Assembly: GCA_944362965.1 (NCBI GenBank)
Contig: CALVTR010000013.1
Location: 1 to 37,794, forward strand
DNA from: an uncultured Clostridia bacterium
GTDB taxonomy: Bacteria > Bacillota > Clostridia > Christensenellales > UBA1242
Length of the DNA stretch: 37,794 nucleotides
Direction: 5' to 3'
Position 1 is the first letter of the stretch; each line of letters starts with the position of its first letter. Positions 8,342 through 17,097 of the stretch are shown piece by piece. A model generated the notes under the pieces. The model had not been told where the DNA came from. It searched no databases and saw nothing but the letters and a program-made list of their open reading frames with translations. The translations under genes and the position numbers were made by a program.

Positions 8342-9390
8342 GTTAATTGCTCCTTAATTGCTTTAGCTATATAAAATCCTAATAAAGGCGGCACCGCATT
8401 ACCCACTTGTCTATATTGTTGAGTTTTTGTGCCTTTAAAAATGAAGGTATCGGGAAAAGATTGAAGTCTGGCGTTTTCTCTTACAGTAGGAATTCTATTA
8501 TAACAATAGTGGAAGTGGTTCCTATGTCCCGTATCTATAGTTTTACTTGGCTTATGTCTATCATATCTCGTCCAAGCTTCATTAAATTTGCGAGAATTCC
8601 CAACCCCTTGGGGTAAGTCTTTATAATTTCCTCCTTCTGGAACTTGAGAAATAACAGAAACAACTAAATCTGAATGAATTGTAGGAATATGATTGTATAT
8701 GCCTAAAGAATTTTTTCTCATTTTTTTTGCATAATCAAATATTGCCTCTTTATCATATTCTATAAATTCTTCACTTTCATTGTTCAAAAGAGACGGTAAA
8801 TCACTTATTGCTTCTTCAGTTGTAACAAAATTATTAGAATCTGTTATTATGGGCAAAGGATGTTTAATAACATTTAAGTCTTCTCTAGTTGCAATAAATA
8901 TCAATCTTTTACGTATTTGTGGAACACCAAATTCTGGTGCAAAAAGAACTTTTGCTTCCCAATGATATTTTCGTTTATCAAATTCTTTTGTAATTTCATT
9001 GTAATAATACCCCCCATATAAAGTTTTTAAACCTGGCACATTTTCAATTACTACAACTTTAGGAGAATATTTATCTATGGCAACAAACATTGAACGAAAA
9101 AGTTGATTTCGTTTATCCAAAGAATTTCTCGTTCCAGTCAGAGAAAAGCCTTGACATGGCGGGCCGCCAATTATTATATCTATTGATCTTCCATTAACAT
9201 ATTGATCTAACTCATCAATAAAATTTTCTTTTGATAAATCAAGCATAAGTCCTAAACTATTCGGGTGATTTGTTTCAAATGTTTGTAAAGCAGCTTTATC
9301 ATTGTCAATTCCAATTATTACGTTAAAGCCTGCCTGAACAAAACCATAAGATAAGCCTCCGCATCCACAAAAAAAGTCTATGACATTCAT
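8338..9390 (-). CDS. DNA (cytosine-5) methyltransferase, first of pair
   Basis: This 350-residue C5 methyltransferase has all key motifs: IDFFCGCGGLSYGF (motif I) at the N-terminus, GGPPCQGFSLTG with the catalytic cysteine at about residue 80, IENVPG, QIRKRLIF (QxRxR), RENARLQSFPD and GNAVPPLL. It is not closely similar to its neighbour in the recognition region, so the two enzymes probably modify different sequences or different strands of one asymmetric site. The start has a GGGAG site that overlaps the end of the restored HNH reading frame four bases upstream. This supports one operon: HNH, methyltransferase, methyltransferase. Confidence 0.95.
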   Translation of the reverse strand: MNVIDFFCGCGGLSYGFVQAGFNVIIGIDNDKAALQTFETNHPNSLGLMLDLSKENFIDELDQYVNGRSIDIIIGGPPCQGFSLTGTRNSLDKRNQLFRSMFVAIDKYSPKVVVIENVPGLKTLYGGYYYNEITKEFDKRKYHWEAKVLFAPEFGVPQIRKRLIFIATREDLNVIKHPLPIITDSNNFVTTEEAISDLPSLLNNESEEFIEYDKEAIFDYAKKMRKNSLGIYNHIPTIHSDLVVSVISQVPEGGNYKDLPQGVGNSRKFNEAWTRYDRHKPSKTIDTGHRNHFHYCYNRIPTVRENARLQSFPDTFIFKGTKTQQYRQVGNAVPPLLGFYIAKAIKEQLT

Positions 9391-9393
9391 TTT

Positions 9394-10382
9394 TTATAAT
9401 CTCCCTGTAGTTTTAAATAGACCATAAATGTTATCTTGATGATATTTTAAGTTAGCCACATCTGGGATGAAAAAAGAGTTTTGAGGAATATAGATTTTTT
9501 TTACCATCAAATTTTTTAAGAAATTCACTATCAACATCTGGGTGAACTTTTACAGTTAGTTCATTTGTTATAGTGAAAAATCCTTTATCAAAAGCCCAAT
9601 GCATATCTCGAGACAAAGCTATACCGTTATTTGGCATAAAAAGTCCATGATGAGAGCGAGGCATAATATGTGCGGCTTCAATATTAAATAAATCCTTATA
9701 ACTAATGTTTACTCCCGTAATTGCACATTTATAGTTGTAACCGGCCAAAACAAAATCTCTAAAAGTTTGAGCTGAAAACAATGATGAGATATCTTTCCCT
9801 TGTTGCTTTTCTAACCTAATTTCTTCAGTAACTTTATCGTCAATGACAACTTTAGCTTGAGCAGAAATTGTATTTAGTTTATTTTCAAATTCAGGAATAT
9901 CCCCTTCATAAAAATATTGACCGCTATTTGCTCTTACCGGTTGGAGTGTGGAGATAAATTTTAAAAAAGCAGTATCGGAAGATTTAATATAATCAAGTGC
10001 ATAAAAACTCATATCAATTCCATCTTGCGTAATGTCTACTTTCCTCATAATAATATAGTCGCCCTCTTTATAGAAAATCTTATCTCTATTATCTAGACCT
10101 TTATTTAAGTAAATTCTATAACTCGTTTCTTGTTCTAATACCAGGTTTTGATATCTTATCATTATGATAAATATAATTACAATATACCTTTTCTCCACTA
10201 TACATTGCAAGTATTGGCAATAATGCGGAGTCATTTATAACAACTTCTGATAGAGGTGGAAATATAGACAATATTTTACTGTTGTTAGATACAAATATAT
10301 AACGCCCTCTCTGTGGAATTCCTTCAGAATTTACACTTCCCAATTCTTGATGTCCAAGCTTTTTTATAAAATATTTATACAT
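9394..10382 (-). pseudogene. HNH restriction endonuclease, two frameshifts
   Basis: The first reading frame starts at 10382 (MYKYFIKKLGHQELG) and breaks at 10120-10121, where one extra T turns NE-YRIYLNK into an early stop. The second frame carries an HNH_2-type nuclease core: CAITG, then AAHIMPRSHHG, NNGIALSRDMHWAFDKG. It breaks again at an eight-A run (complement of 9495-9502). Removing one A restores an in-frame end (IYIPQNSFF, then GLFKTTGRL) with the stop at 9394-9396, directly before the methyltransferase start. The restored protein would be about 328 residues. It is presumably the nuclease partner of the two methyltransferases. Both breaks could be genuine inactivation; the A8 break could also be an assembly indel. 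Confidence 0.82.
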
Positions 10383-10423
10383 AATTCCTCCTATAATTTT
10401 ATTTTATTTTCTTTACAAAATTG

Positions 10424-10572
10424 TTAAAATTTTACTCGCACTATTAAACTTGGCATCATACGGCCCCTTTCCCACCTGCTAACAGTTGCAAGTGAGACAT
10501 TTAATTTTTGTGCTAATTTTTTTCTTATAAATAAACTTTCCCTGACTTTAATAATTTTTCTTTAAGTTTCAT
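10424..10572 (-). pseudogene. Small XRE controller-like gene, frameshifted
   Basis: Reading from ATG at 10572 gives MKLKEKLLK. A one-base loss in the AAA run then shifts the frame; the next frame continues VRESLFIRKKLAQKLN and VSLATVSRWERGRMMP, a clear Cro-type helix-turn-helix, and stops at 10424-10426. The restored product would be about 49 residues. It lies immediately upstream of the HNH gene on the same strand, the usual place for a controller of a restriction-modification operon. The length of 149 bases (not divisible by three) agrees with a single-base deletion. Confidence 0.7.
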
Positions 10573-10758
10573 TAAAACTTTCCTTATTGATATAACATAC
10601 TATAACATTTTTACAAACATAAATCAAGTTTTTTAAAAATATTTGAAACTGAGACGCGTGCTTGTCTTGACACAAGTCGGCGTTGCTTAATCGAAAGAGA
10701 AGAACACGCACACAAAAGACATAATAAAACAAAATAAAAAGAAAATTTCTATACGCTA

Positions 10759-10956
10759 TTAATGATAGATCTGCAATGAGTAATCTTCTTCGCCTAATAC
10801 TTTTTCATTTTTTACAATACTATTCTCAGCCCTCAGCCTTGTTTTATCATTTTTTCTTGCACAAAAAATACAAGTCCATAACAAACTTGTGGCTTTAGCT
10901 GACAGCCCTGAATTATTAAATTGAATCAATTGATTTACTTTTCTAATGCATTGCAC
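10759..10956 (-). CDS. Hypothetical 65-residue protein, doubtful
   Basis: This open frame overlaps the end of the transglutaminase-like gene by 22 bases and reads MQCIRKVNQL at the start and a CIFC pair near the middle. There is no convincing ribosome site, no recognised domain and no close neighbour downstream. It may be a remnant or a chance frame. It is listed because nothing else explains this stretch. Confidence 0.22.
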   Translation of the reverse strand: MQCIRKVNQLIQFNNSGLSAKATSLLWTCIFCARKNDKTRLRAENSIVKNEKVLGEEDYSLQIYH

Positions 10957-11558
10957 AATTCATCCATTTTTTTGTTGTGGATTTCAACATTTAGTCTTTC
11001 TCCTAAATCGAGCCCCCGAAAGTAAGGAATAAAAATACTTTTCCCTGCAATTTTGTATGGAAGTTCTAATTTTTCGGGGTTATAGATTCTTCCAATATAT
11101 TCACATGTTGGGTCAACCAAAACCCAGCTGTCATTAAAATAGCACTCACAAAAGGTGTGCCCATAATGCATCCAGCTATCCCCGCCATTCTTCAGCCTTT
11201 GCAACCAGTCGTATTCTGCCGTGTGCAAAATTGTTGTGGGTATACCTAGCGTTCTTGCAAGCGTTGCAAACAAAATAGCGTAGTCAGTGCAACCGCTTGC
11301 CTTTTTGCTTTCCCAAATCTCTTTCGCAGTGCGCATAAATTTTAGTTTTTGAATTTCTTTCTCCTGCGAATATTTTACTTCCTTCTTTATCCACAAAAAC
11401 AAGCTAGCCAAAAAATATCCACTTTTTATATCTTTCTGTTTATGTCTCAAGTCGGTTATAACCTTGCCATAAACATAGTCTTTATCTAAAAAAGGTTGCG
11501 TAAGCACTCCGAAATTTTTGTATTTTTCAACATCATCCAATTTGTTTAGTAGTTGCAT
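10935..11558 (-). CDS. Transglutaminase-like cysteine protease fold protein
   Basis: This 207-residue protein has the catalytic triad pattern of the transglutaminase-like superfamily: Cys90 in ASGCTDYAILFATLARTLG, His134 in HYGHTFCECY, and Asp149 in WVLVDPT. Bacterial members usually act as cysteine peptidases or amidases rather than cross-linking enzymes. No signal peptide or membrane segment is visible, so it is probably cytoplasmic. Start is ATG at 11558 with AAGGAA upstream (weak site). It stands between the R-M island and tRNA-Ser, on the minus strand. Substrate is unknown. Confidence 0.8.
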   Translation of the reverse strand: MQLLNKLDDVEKYKNFGVLTQPFLDKDYVYGKVITDLRHKQKDIKSGYFLASLFLWIKKEVKYSQEKEIQKLKFMRTAKEIWESKKASGCTDYAILFATLARTLGIPTTILHTAEYDWLQRLKNGGDSWMHYGHTFCECYFNDSWVLVDPTCEYIGRIYNPEKLELPYKIAGKSIFIPYFRGLDLGERLNVEIHNKKMDELCNALEK

Positions 11559-11613
11559 ATAACAAATTCCTTTTAATAAAACGCACCAAAATAGTCTTGG
11601 TTCGTCAAATTTT

Positions 11614-11704
11614 TGGCGGGAAGAGAGGGATTTGAACCCTCGCGCCGGTTGCCCGACCTACAGCCTTAGCAGGGCCGCCTCTTCGACCTCTTGAGTATCT
11701 CCCC
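11614..11704 (-). tRNA. tRNA-Ser(GCT)
   Basis: On the minus strand the acceptor GGGGAGA (complement of 11698-11704) pairs with TCTTCCC. The anticodon stem CGGCC/GGCTG encloses the loop CTGCTAA, giving anticodon GCT for AGC and AGT serine codons. A long variable arm and the T loop GGTTCAAATCC are present, as expected for a class II tRNA. The discriminator is G and CCA is encoded (complement of 11614-11616). The remaining 400 bases up to the AAA+ gene hold only AT-rich sequence and that gene's promoter. Confidence 0.95.
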
Positions 11705-12043
11705 ATGTCGAATTCTTATCTTTATTTTGCACCTAGCAGCTTATTCACAAAAATCATACCCCAATTTTTGCTAAATTTAGCATATTGTATAGTTTTACGA
11801 AGATTTCTCCTTAAAAACCAAACTATGAATATAAATACTACCATTTTCAGTATGTTAAAACTTCATATTTACATTAAAGTTTAATTTTCATGCCGAGTAA
11901 GTATTGACTTTATAAGAATTTTTTATTTGTGGTGCTTTAATATAATACCACACAAAACAAATTGTTGTCAATCATTTTTTTTATTTTGTCGCTGTTTTTA
12001 CATTTTTATCATATAATAATTAAATTTAATTTCAGTTTTAGTA

Positions 12044-12072
12044 TTGACGGTTCAAGGTTTTTGTTTTATAAT
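12044..12072 (+). promoter_or_regulatory. Sigma-A promoter of the AAA+ ATPase gene
   Basis: TTGACG (12044-12049) and TATAAT (12067-12072) are separated by 17 bases and sit about 30 bases upstream of the start codon, which has a GGGGG ribosome site. Confidence 0.88.
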
Positions 12073-12104
12073 AAAAACAAATCAACTTAAATAAGGGGGA
12101 CTAA

Positions 12105-13658
12105 ATGTTTTTTGAACAATCATTAAGTGACGTTGCAATGCAATACTATTTCGTAAAAAATGCTAGCGATTTTATTGAAAACACAAATTATTATGACATG
12201 CCAAGCGATGAAGAAATCATAGCAACGTTTAAAAACACGGCAATATACCAAAAATTATCTTACAATATAAACGATTCACTCGAAATCCAAACAAAGAAGA
12301 AGCACTTTGTTGATAGTTTTATTGAGGTCCTAAATGCAGCGGGACTTGCAATAGAAGCCATCATTCTTGCAGGAATAGACAATGTTATCGCTGAGAACGG
12401 GACAAATTGCGACAAAGATTTGTTTGTCTATTTCAACAATCAAGAATATAACAAAAACGTTACAGCGATTTTGCCTACAAATGAAAACCCTATCGACCAA
12501 CTCTCTTTAATGATTGCAAACAACGGCTTAGATGAAAAATATATAGATTCAATGCGCGAAGTTAAGCATTTCTTTCTAGACACAGCAAAGACCTATCAGC
12601 GTAAATTTCAATACTTAAAGTATGACCTTCTTGCATCACGTGGCTTTAACTACAAGAAGATAGTTGACTTTATTCTCCCATTTTATAAAGATATTGAATC
12701 TGAAGAAGATAGCGATGAAGAAGATGAAATAGACGACCAAGACTCTTCACAAAAAGAAAAAGCCGCAAAGAAAGAGAAAGCAAAGACAGCAAGTTCAAAA
12801 GAGGGCAAACGCGTATTTTTATCTGTGGAAGACGCCATTGAGAAGAACTTTGACGGGCTTATCGGGCTAAAAGACGTTAAAACAGCCATCTTACGTAAAA
12901 CAAAGCTTATTCAAAAACTGCCAAGCAAAGCCATTGACTGCAATTTTAGAATAGTTGGAAATCCGGGCGTTGGCAAAACAACCGTTGCAGAAGCAATATC
13001 TCGAACCTTTTATGATGCAGGCATTTTGAAAAGCCCAACTTTTGTTTCAATCAATGGTGCCGGACTAAAAGGTAAATATGTTGGGCACACTGTTGGGCAA
13101 GTAAAGGATATCTTCCACAAAGCAAAAGGTGGAACGCTCTTCCTTGACGAAGTGTATAGCCTGCTTTCGTCTAGCGGAAGCGAAGACTCTTACACCGGCG
13201 AAGCAATCACTCAGCTTATGATTGAAGTTGAAAACCTATATAAAGAGCAAGAACAAGACCCATCCAACAAAACACTTGTTATCATGGCAGGCTATAAGGA
13301 TAAAATTGACATGTTACTCGACAAAAATGTTGGCTTTAAACGTAGATTTTCAAATATTATTGAAATTAAGGACTACACTCTTGACGAACTCGTTGAAATA
13401 TTCAATATTATGATGAAACGTGACGGCATGACCATCTCGAAGAGCGCAAGTAAAAAGCTTGCTGAGATTTTAGAAGTAGAAAGGAAGAAAAAGAACTTCT
13501 CAAATGCAGGCTATGTGAGAAATCTGCTACAAAAGGCTGAAGAATATCAAGCAGGAAGAGCTGAGCTTAATGACCTAACAATCGTTGATGAAGATATAAC
13601 AGCTTCTAGCAAAGACCTAGACGACTCACCAGAAGAAAACCGCATAGGTTTTAACTAA
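12105..13658 (+). CDS. AAA+ ATPase of the CbxX/CfqX (SpoVK-like) family
   Basis: This 517-residue protein has a poorly conserved helical N-terminal region (about 1-195), an acidic then lysine-rich linker (about 197-235), and a CbxX-type AAA+ module. That module shows GLIGLKDVK, Walker A GNPGVGKTT (Lys291), the pore-loop segment GAGLKGKYVGHT, Walker B TLFLDEVYSL (Asp348, Glu349), AGYKDKIDMLLDKN, and arginine fingers in GFKRRFSN. Relatives include SpoVK and red-type Rubisco activase, which remodel protein complexes. No Rubisco gene is present, so the substrate is unknown; the N-terminal region probably selects it. It is a single-gene unit with its own promoter and terminator. Confidence 0.9.
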   Translation: MFFEQSLSDVAMQYYFVKNASDFIENTNYYDMPSDEEIIATFKNTAIYQKLSYNINDSLEIQTKKKHFVDSFIEVLNAAGLAIEAIILAGIDNVIAENGTNCDKDLFVYFNNQEYNKNVTAILPTNENPIDQLSLMIANNGLDEKYIDSMREVKHFFLDTAKTYQRKFQYLKYDLLASRGFNYKKIVDFILPFYKDIESEEDSDEEDEIDDQDSSQKEKAAKKEKAKTASSKEGKRVFLSVEDAIEKNFDGLIGLKDVKTAILRKTKLIQKLPSKAIDCNFRIVGNPGVGKTTVAEAISRTFYDAGILKSPTFVSINGAGLKGKYVGHTVGQVKDIFHKAKGGTLFLDEVYSLLSSSGSEDSYTGEAITQLMIEVENLYKEQEQDPSNKTLVIMAGYKDKIDMLLDKNVGFKRRFSNIIEIKDYTLDELVEIFNIMMKRDGMTISKSASKKLAEILEVERKKKNFSNAGYVRNLLQKAEEYQAGRAELNDLTIVDEDITASSKDLDDSPEENRIGFN

Positions 13659-13677
13659 GTTATATGTAAAAATTTTT

Positions 13678-13711
13678 AAAGGGTAATGTTTTTCGCACTA
13701 CCCTTTTTTAT
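13678..13711 (+). terminator. Terminator after the AAA+ ATPase gene
   Basis: An AAAGGGTA/TACCCTTT stem with a loop of about 14 bases is followed by a run of T. It closes the single-gene unit. Confidence 0.85.
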
Positions 13712-13751
13712 TTTTCCTAACTCCCCTTTCATATCAAATATTTTCAATTAT

Positions 13752-13780
13752 TTGACTATTGCCATATATTTTGATAAAAT
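13752..13780 (+). promoter_or_regulatory. Promoter of the YcxB-like gene
   Basis: TTGACT (13752-13757) and TAAAAT (13775-13780) are separated by 17 bases, about 30 bases upstream of the ATG, which follows AAAAAGGAAA. Confidence 0.78.
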
Positions 13781-13811
13781 ACATATCATAATTTGATAAA
13801 AAGGAAAAATA

Positions 13812-14405
13812 ATGGACAAAAAAAATAAAAAGACAAAAGAAAAACCGCTAATCGATGAAGATATATTGTATATGAACACAACAAAGCTCAAAGAAGAAGA
13901 TATCACCGCCTTTCAAACCTTCGCTATGAAAAAATATTCGCTTTTTATAGCAATCGCAATCACCGTTGTGTTTGGCGGACTTGGCATAGGCTTGTGCTTT
14001 GTCAACACCTATGTCGGCGTTGCAATCTTGCTTGCGGGAATCATTGGCGGACTGTTTTTCTTCCCCTACCTTAGCAAAAACCAAATAAAAACGCAAAACG
14101 CCACAATCTTTGACGGCAAGGACTATTCAAACACCTTTGAGTTTTATTCTGACCACTTGAAAGTGACAAATATTGACGGAGCCCAACCTGAAAAAAAGAT
14201 AAGCCAAGAGTTTAGCTATAACGAGCTTTACAAACTTGTCACCTTTAAAAACTATGTCTGCCTTTATATCAACAAAAATCAAAGTTTTCTTCTCTCTTAC
14301 ACAGGCATGAAAAAAGGCACCATCGCCGAACTTATCGACTTTTTAAAAGAAAAAGGCATCAAGTTCCAAGACAAAACATCTTTGGGCGAAATGAAGAAAA
14401 AATAA
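13812..14405 (+). CDS. YcxB-like two-pass membrane protein
   Basis: This 197-residue protein has a short Lys/Glu-rich cytoplasmic N-terminus, two adjacent hydrophobic segments (about residues 44-62 and 66-84, rich in Ile, Gly and Phe), and a soluble C-terminal domain. The C-terminal domain (FEFYSDHLKV, EFSYNELYKL, YINKNQSFLLSY, LIDFLKEKG) matches the YcxB-like C-terminal family pattern. Function of the family is unknown. It is transcribed alone from its own promoter and ends at a bidirectional terminator shared with the convergent LRR pseudogene. Confidence 0.75.
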   Translation: MDKKNKKTKEKPLIDEDILYMNTTKLKEEDITAFQTFAMKKYSLFIAIAITVVFGGLGIGLCFVNTYVGVAILLAGIIGGLFFFPYLSKNQIKTQNATIFDGKDYSNTFEFYSDHLKVTNIDGAQPEKKISQEFSYNELYKLVTFKNYVCLYINKNQSFLLSYTGMKKGTIAELIDFLKEKGIKFQDKTSLGEMKKK

Positions 14406-14517
14406 TAAAAACACATAAAAAACATATAAATCAAATAAAAACACATAAATCATTTGTAACTAAAAAATCAAATAAATCATTTGCTAACTGAAAAATATAC
14501 AATATCCTTGATAACAG

Positions 14518-14573
14518 AAAAAATCTCTTATGCTTTCTCGCTACCCCCTTGCGATTTCATAAGAGATTTTTTG
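14518..14573. terminator. Bidirectional terminator between convergent genes
   Basis: A perfect AAAATCTCTTATG/CATAAGAGATTTT stem with a loop of about 22 bases has A- and T-runs on its two sides, so it can stop both the YcxB-like gene (+) and the LRR gene (-). Confidence 0.88.
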
Positions 14574-14599
14574 TTTTTATATAAGATTTTTATTTGTTG

Positions 14600-15673
14600 C
14601 TATGCGTTTCTTGTAAATACATAGTATCCATCGGCAAGCTCGCCCTGCGTGAAGTTGCTTGCAAGATAACTGCCCATTGTGATACTTGTATCTTCCACAA
14701 CTGCCTGTAGCACATAGACTGTATTAGCATATTGAAGAATACTACCACAAACATAGCCCGACGTCACACTTGTATAAACATACTCATTTATAGTAACTGT
14801 TTCAAGCCTACTGCAACCATCGAAAGCACCCTGACCTATACTTGTCACACTTGATGGAATTGATATACTTGTTAAACTACTGCAATCTTGGAAAGCACGC
14901 ACACCTATGTTTGTTAAAGTCTCTGGAATTTCTATACTTATTTTACTACTGCAATTATAGAAAGCATAAGAACCTATGTTTGTTATAGTATCTGGCAATG
15001 ATACACTTTGAAGTGTTGAACGTGTTTGATAGAATACTCCACTACTAGAAGAAGATACATTATACATTGTTGTGACGATATATGAAGATGACGCCCTGCA
15101 GATTGCTGACGGAACTATGATATCCACTGCCCCTGCATTACTGCTTCTAAGTTGAGCTTCACCGCTTGTAGGTGTATTATTGGTGTAAGTTAAATATTCA
15201 TTTGGCTCGGTAAATATTGCATAATAGATTGTTGGTGATTCTTCGGTGAAGGTGAAGGGATAGTCTAACGAATATGATACAAAATCTTCAGCTTCTAAGC
15301 TTGTTTTCCAACCTAAAAAGTCGGCATCAGCATTGCCTGTAAAATCGGCTGATATCGTAACTTCGTTGCCATACTCAGCATACGCACCTTGTGCTTGTCC
15401 TAAGGTTTCGTCAGATGATATTGCCATAATATTTGGCTGAGCTACGTCTATTGTGATTGTTATCTCGCCCAAGTCTATACTAGCAGAGTTCGGTGCTATG
15501 ATTGTTAAAGTCAGTGTGCCGTCTATTGGAGTGTTTGAATCAAAGTTTTTATAGCCATCTGAATCTGTGTCAATTAGGTCATTCACGCTAATTATTCCAC
15601 CATGCTCTTTTGAGTTACTCTTTAGTTTGTTAAAACCTGTTGTTTTTATGCAAATTTCGACCTTTTTTTGCAT
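14600..15673 (-). pseudogene. BspA-type LRR protein, N-terminal export module deleted
   Basis: The frame ends with the same tail (ADGYYVFTRNA) as the intact paralogue at 22244-23917 and contains an InlB-like repeat (FLGWKTS, EESPTIYYAIF) plus about four LRR_5 units of the form IGSYAFYNCSS. The first 22 or so codons (MQKKVEICIK) are not protein-homologous: they are the leader region found upstream of the intact paralogue. The junction is at about 15608, where CATGCTCTT of the coding part runs into TTGAG of the leader. Relative to the paralogue, about 390 bp are missing, including ribosome site, start, signal segment and first domain. The product could not be exported normally, so this is best called a pseudogene. 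Confidence 0.82.
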
Positions 15674-15900
15674 TTTACACCCACACTATAGCATATTTAA
15701 AAAAGTCTGTCTCGCACTTGCCGTCACTATGGCGTCAAACTGCTAGGTGTATAGTTATGTTTTGATAATCTTTATGTTTTATTTGCAATATTTACAATTC
15801 GCGAAAATTTTTAAAGTTTTTTCAATTTTAATATTTTAAACCTTTATTTTGATATTTTTCACCTTATTTCACCATATTTCTACTCCTTGTGTCACTTTTC
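15609..15900 (-). repeat. Conserved leader of the LRR family, copy 1
   Basis: This non-coding stretch matches 23940-24215 over most of its length and 34607-34725 over its first part. Shared landmarks include TTGCATTTTAC-like sequence, ACTATAGCATATTTAAAA (a minus-strand TATAGT -10 at 15685-15690), AGTCTGTCTC, and a short GCCGTC/GACG-type inverted repeat. It probably carries the family promoter. Here it abuts a truncated coding region. Confidence 0.75.
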
Positions 15901-16140
15901 GTTTTCCATTCTCTACACTTTTCACTCCCGCGTCAGCGGTTTGTCGCCGAGCGTTAGGCTCGCGGACAGTGATGCAAACTAAGTTTGCCGGATAGTCGTC
16001 GAACATTTGGTTCGGTGGCTTAGGCACTTTCTATCGTATAGTGCATTTATGATGACAATTCCTTTTGCCCCAAGAGAGCGGAAACAAATTTTATTTTTTA
16101 AACTCAACCTGCCGGACAATCGTCGAACATTTGGTTTGAA
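15900..16140. repeat. Intergenic hairpin-repeat cluster 2
   Basis: In order, this holds a TTCACT-rich stretch, CCGCGTCAGCGG, a CGAGC/GCTCG hairpin (near 15950), GCAAAC/GTTTGC (near 15974), CGAAC/GTTCG (near 15999), and GTGGCTTAGGCAC (16015-16027) followed by the TATCGT tail. The same modules in the same order recur in the other clusters. No gene is seen. Confidence 0.75.
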
Positions 16141-16167
16141 AAATAGGAAGAGCATCTCTTCCTATCC
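16141..16167 (-). terminator. Probable terminator after rubrerythrin
   Basis: An ATAGGAAGA/TCTTCCTAT stem lies about 40 bases beyond the rubrerythrin stop and is followed on the minus strand by a short T-run (complement of 16138-16143). Confidence 0.65.
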
Positions 16168-16204
16168 TTCTATATATTGTTTAAATCTATAAAATATATA
16201 TTAT

Positions 16205-16801
16205 TTATATATACAAATCTTCTGGGAGTTTGACGTCGCAATAGCCCTGTTTTGCTTGACAAAGTGGGCAGGTCTCCCAAGCCTGTTTATCAAAACTTAC
16301 ATACCCACATGCCGGACAAATCCAAGCAACTTCCTTTGCCTTTTTATAAAGCGACTTGTCTTTCATTTGATTATAAAGTTCTTCAAAAACGCGTGCATGT
16401 CTCACTTCAACGTCACGAATCATTTTAAAAATGTCGGCAATCTCATCAAAGCCTTCTTCACGAGCGGTTTGTTCAAATTCTTCATATGCCTTTGCTTCAT
16501 CAAGCTCATCTTGGCATAAGAGCTGCAAGTTTGTCAGCAAATCCCACTTTTCTTTAAAAGGAAAGCCTGCACAGACGTCGATATTGTCAATCATCTTCAT
16601 TTCGGCATCTTGCAGTTTCATATAAAGCACTCTTGCATGATTAAATTCTTGATAAGCAATTTTATCTATAAGAGTTGCAATGGCTTCATACCCGTTGTAT
16701 CTAAACCCATACTCACAAAATTCATAACGAGACCTTGCCCCGCACTCTGCCATATAGGCACGAGCCAAGTTAGAAAAAGTTTTACTATCTTTAAGTTTCA
16801 T
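16205..16801 (-). CDS. Rubrerythrin
   Basis: This 198-residue non-haem iron protein is used by anaerobes to reduce hydrogen peroxide. Residues 1-145 form a ferritin-like four-helix domain with di-iron ligands: Glu in YMAECGARSRYEF, ExxH in YQEFNHARVLY, Glu in AYEEFEQTAREEG, and ExxH in RDVEVRHARVFEEL. The C-terminus is a rubredoxin-like knuckle, WICPACGYVS and CPLCQA, giving two CxxC pairs for one iron. Length is typical. The start has a GGAGG site. A TATAAT lies at 16841-16846 (minus) without a good -35. It suggests an anaerobic, oxygen-sensitive host. Confidence 0.95.
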   Translation of the reverse strand: MKLKDSKTFSNLARAYMAECGARSRYEFCEYGFRYNGYEAIATLIDKIAYQEFNHARVLYMKLQDAEMKMIDNIDVCAGFPFKEKWDLLTNLQLLCQDELDEAKAYEEFEQTAREEGFDEIADIFKMIRDVEVRHARVFEELYNQMKDKSLYKKAKEVAWICPACGYVSFDKQAWETCPLCQAKQGYCDVKLPEDLYI

Positions 16802-16954
16802 AAATTAACCTCCAAAGATAGTATCAATCAAATTCCATAAATTATACAAAAAATCCATCAAAATAAATGATGGACTATAAGTTTGATATGTTTTTCTTAA
16901 ATATAAGCAATAATAGTCAGCTCGTATTTCGTCTGCGACTTTTATCTTTTTCAA

Positions 16955-17068
16955 GTGGCATGGGCGGGAGCGGAAGCGGCGCGTTATAGCGCACCCAAAT
17001 TGCCATAAGGCAATTTAAAAATTTTTAAAGGCTTTTAAAAATTTTAGCTTCCGCTCCCGCCCCGCCAC
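16955..17068. repeat. Cloverleaf palindrome, copy D (GC-rich outer stem)
   Basis: The outer stem GTGGC (16955-16959) plus a perfect 16-bp GGGCGGGAGCGGAAGC (16962-16977) pairs with 17047-17068. Inside are three hairpins: a weak GCGC/GCGC at 16979-16992, AAATTGCC/GGCAATTT at 16997-17016 (loop ATAA), and a 12-bp AT-rich stem at 17018-17029/17034-17045 (loop GGCT). It occupies most of the gap between the rubrerythrin and HAD genes. Its arms share no obvious sequence with the other copies, yet the layout is the same. Confidence 0.75.
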
Positions 17069-17097
17069 CTATTGCTAACCTATCCTATCAAATCACC

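Noticed and set aside
10650..10720. Another cloverleaf near 10650-10720
   Set aside because: Only a short CTTGT/ACAAG hairpin and a weak GCGTG/CACGC outer pairing are present; the three-arm layout is missing.
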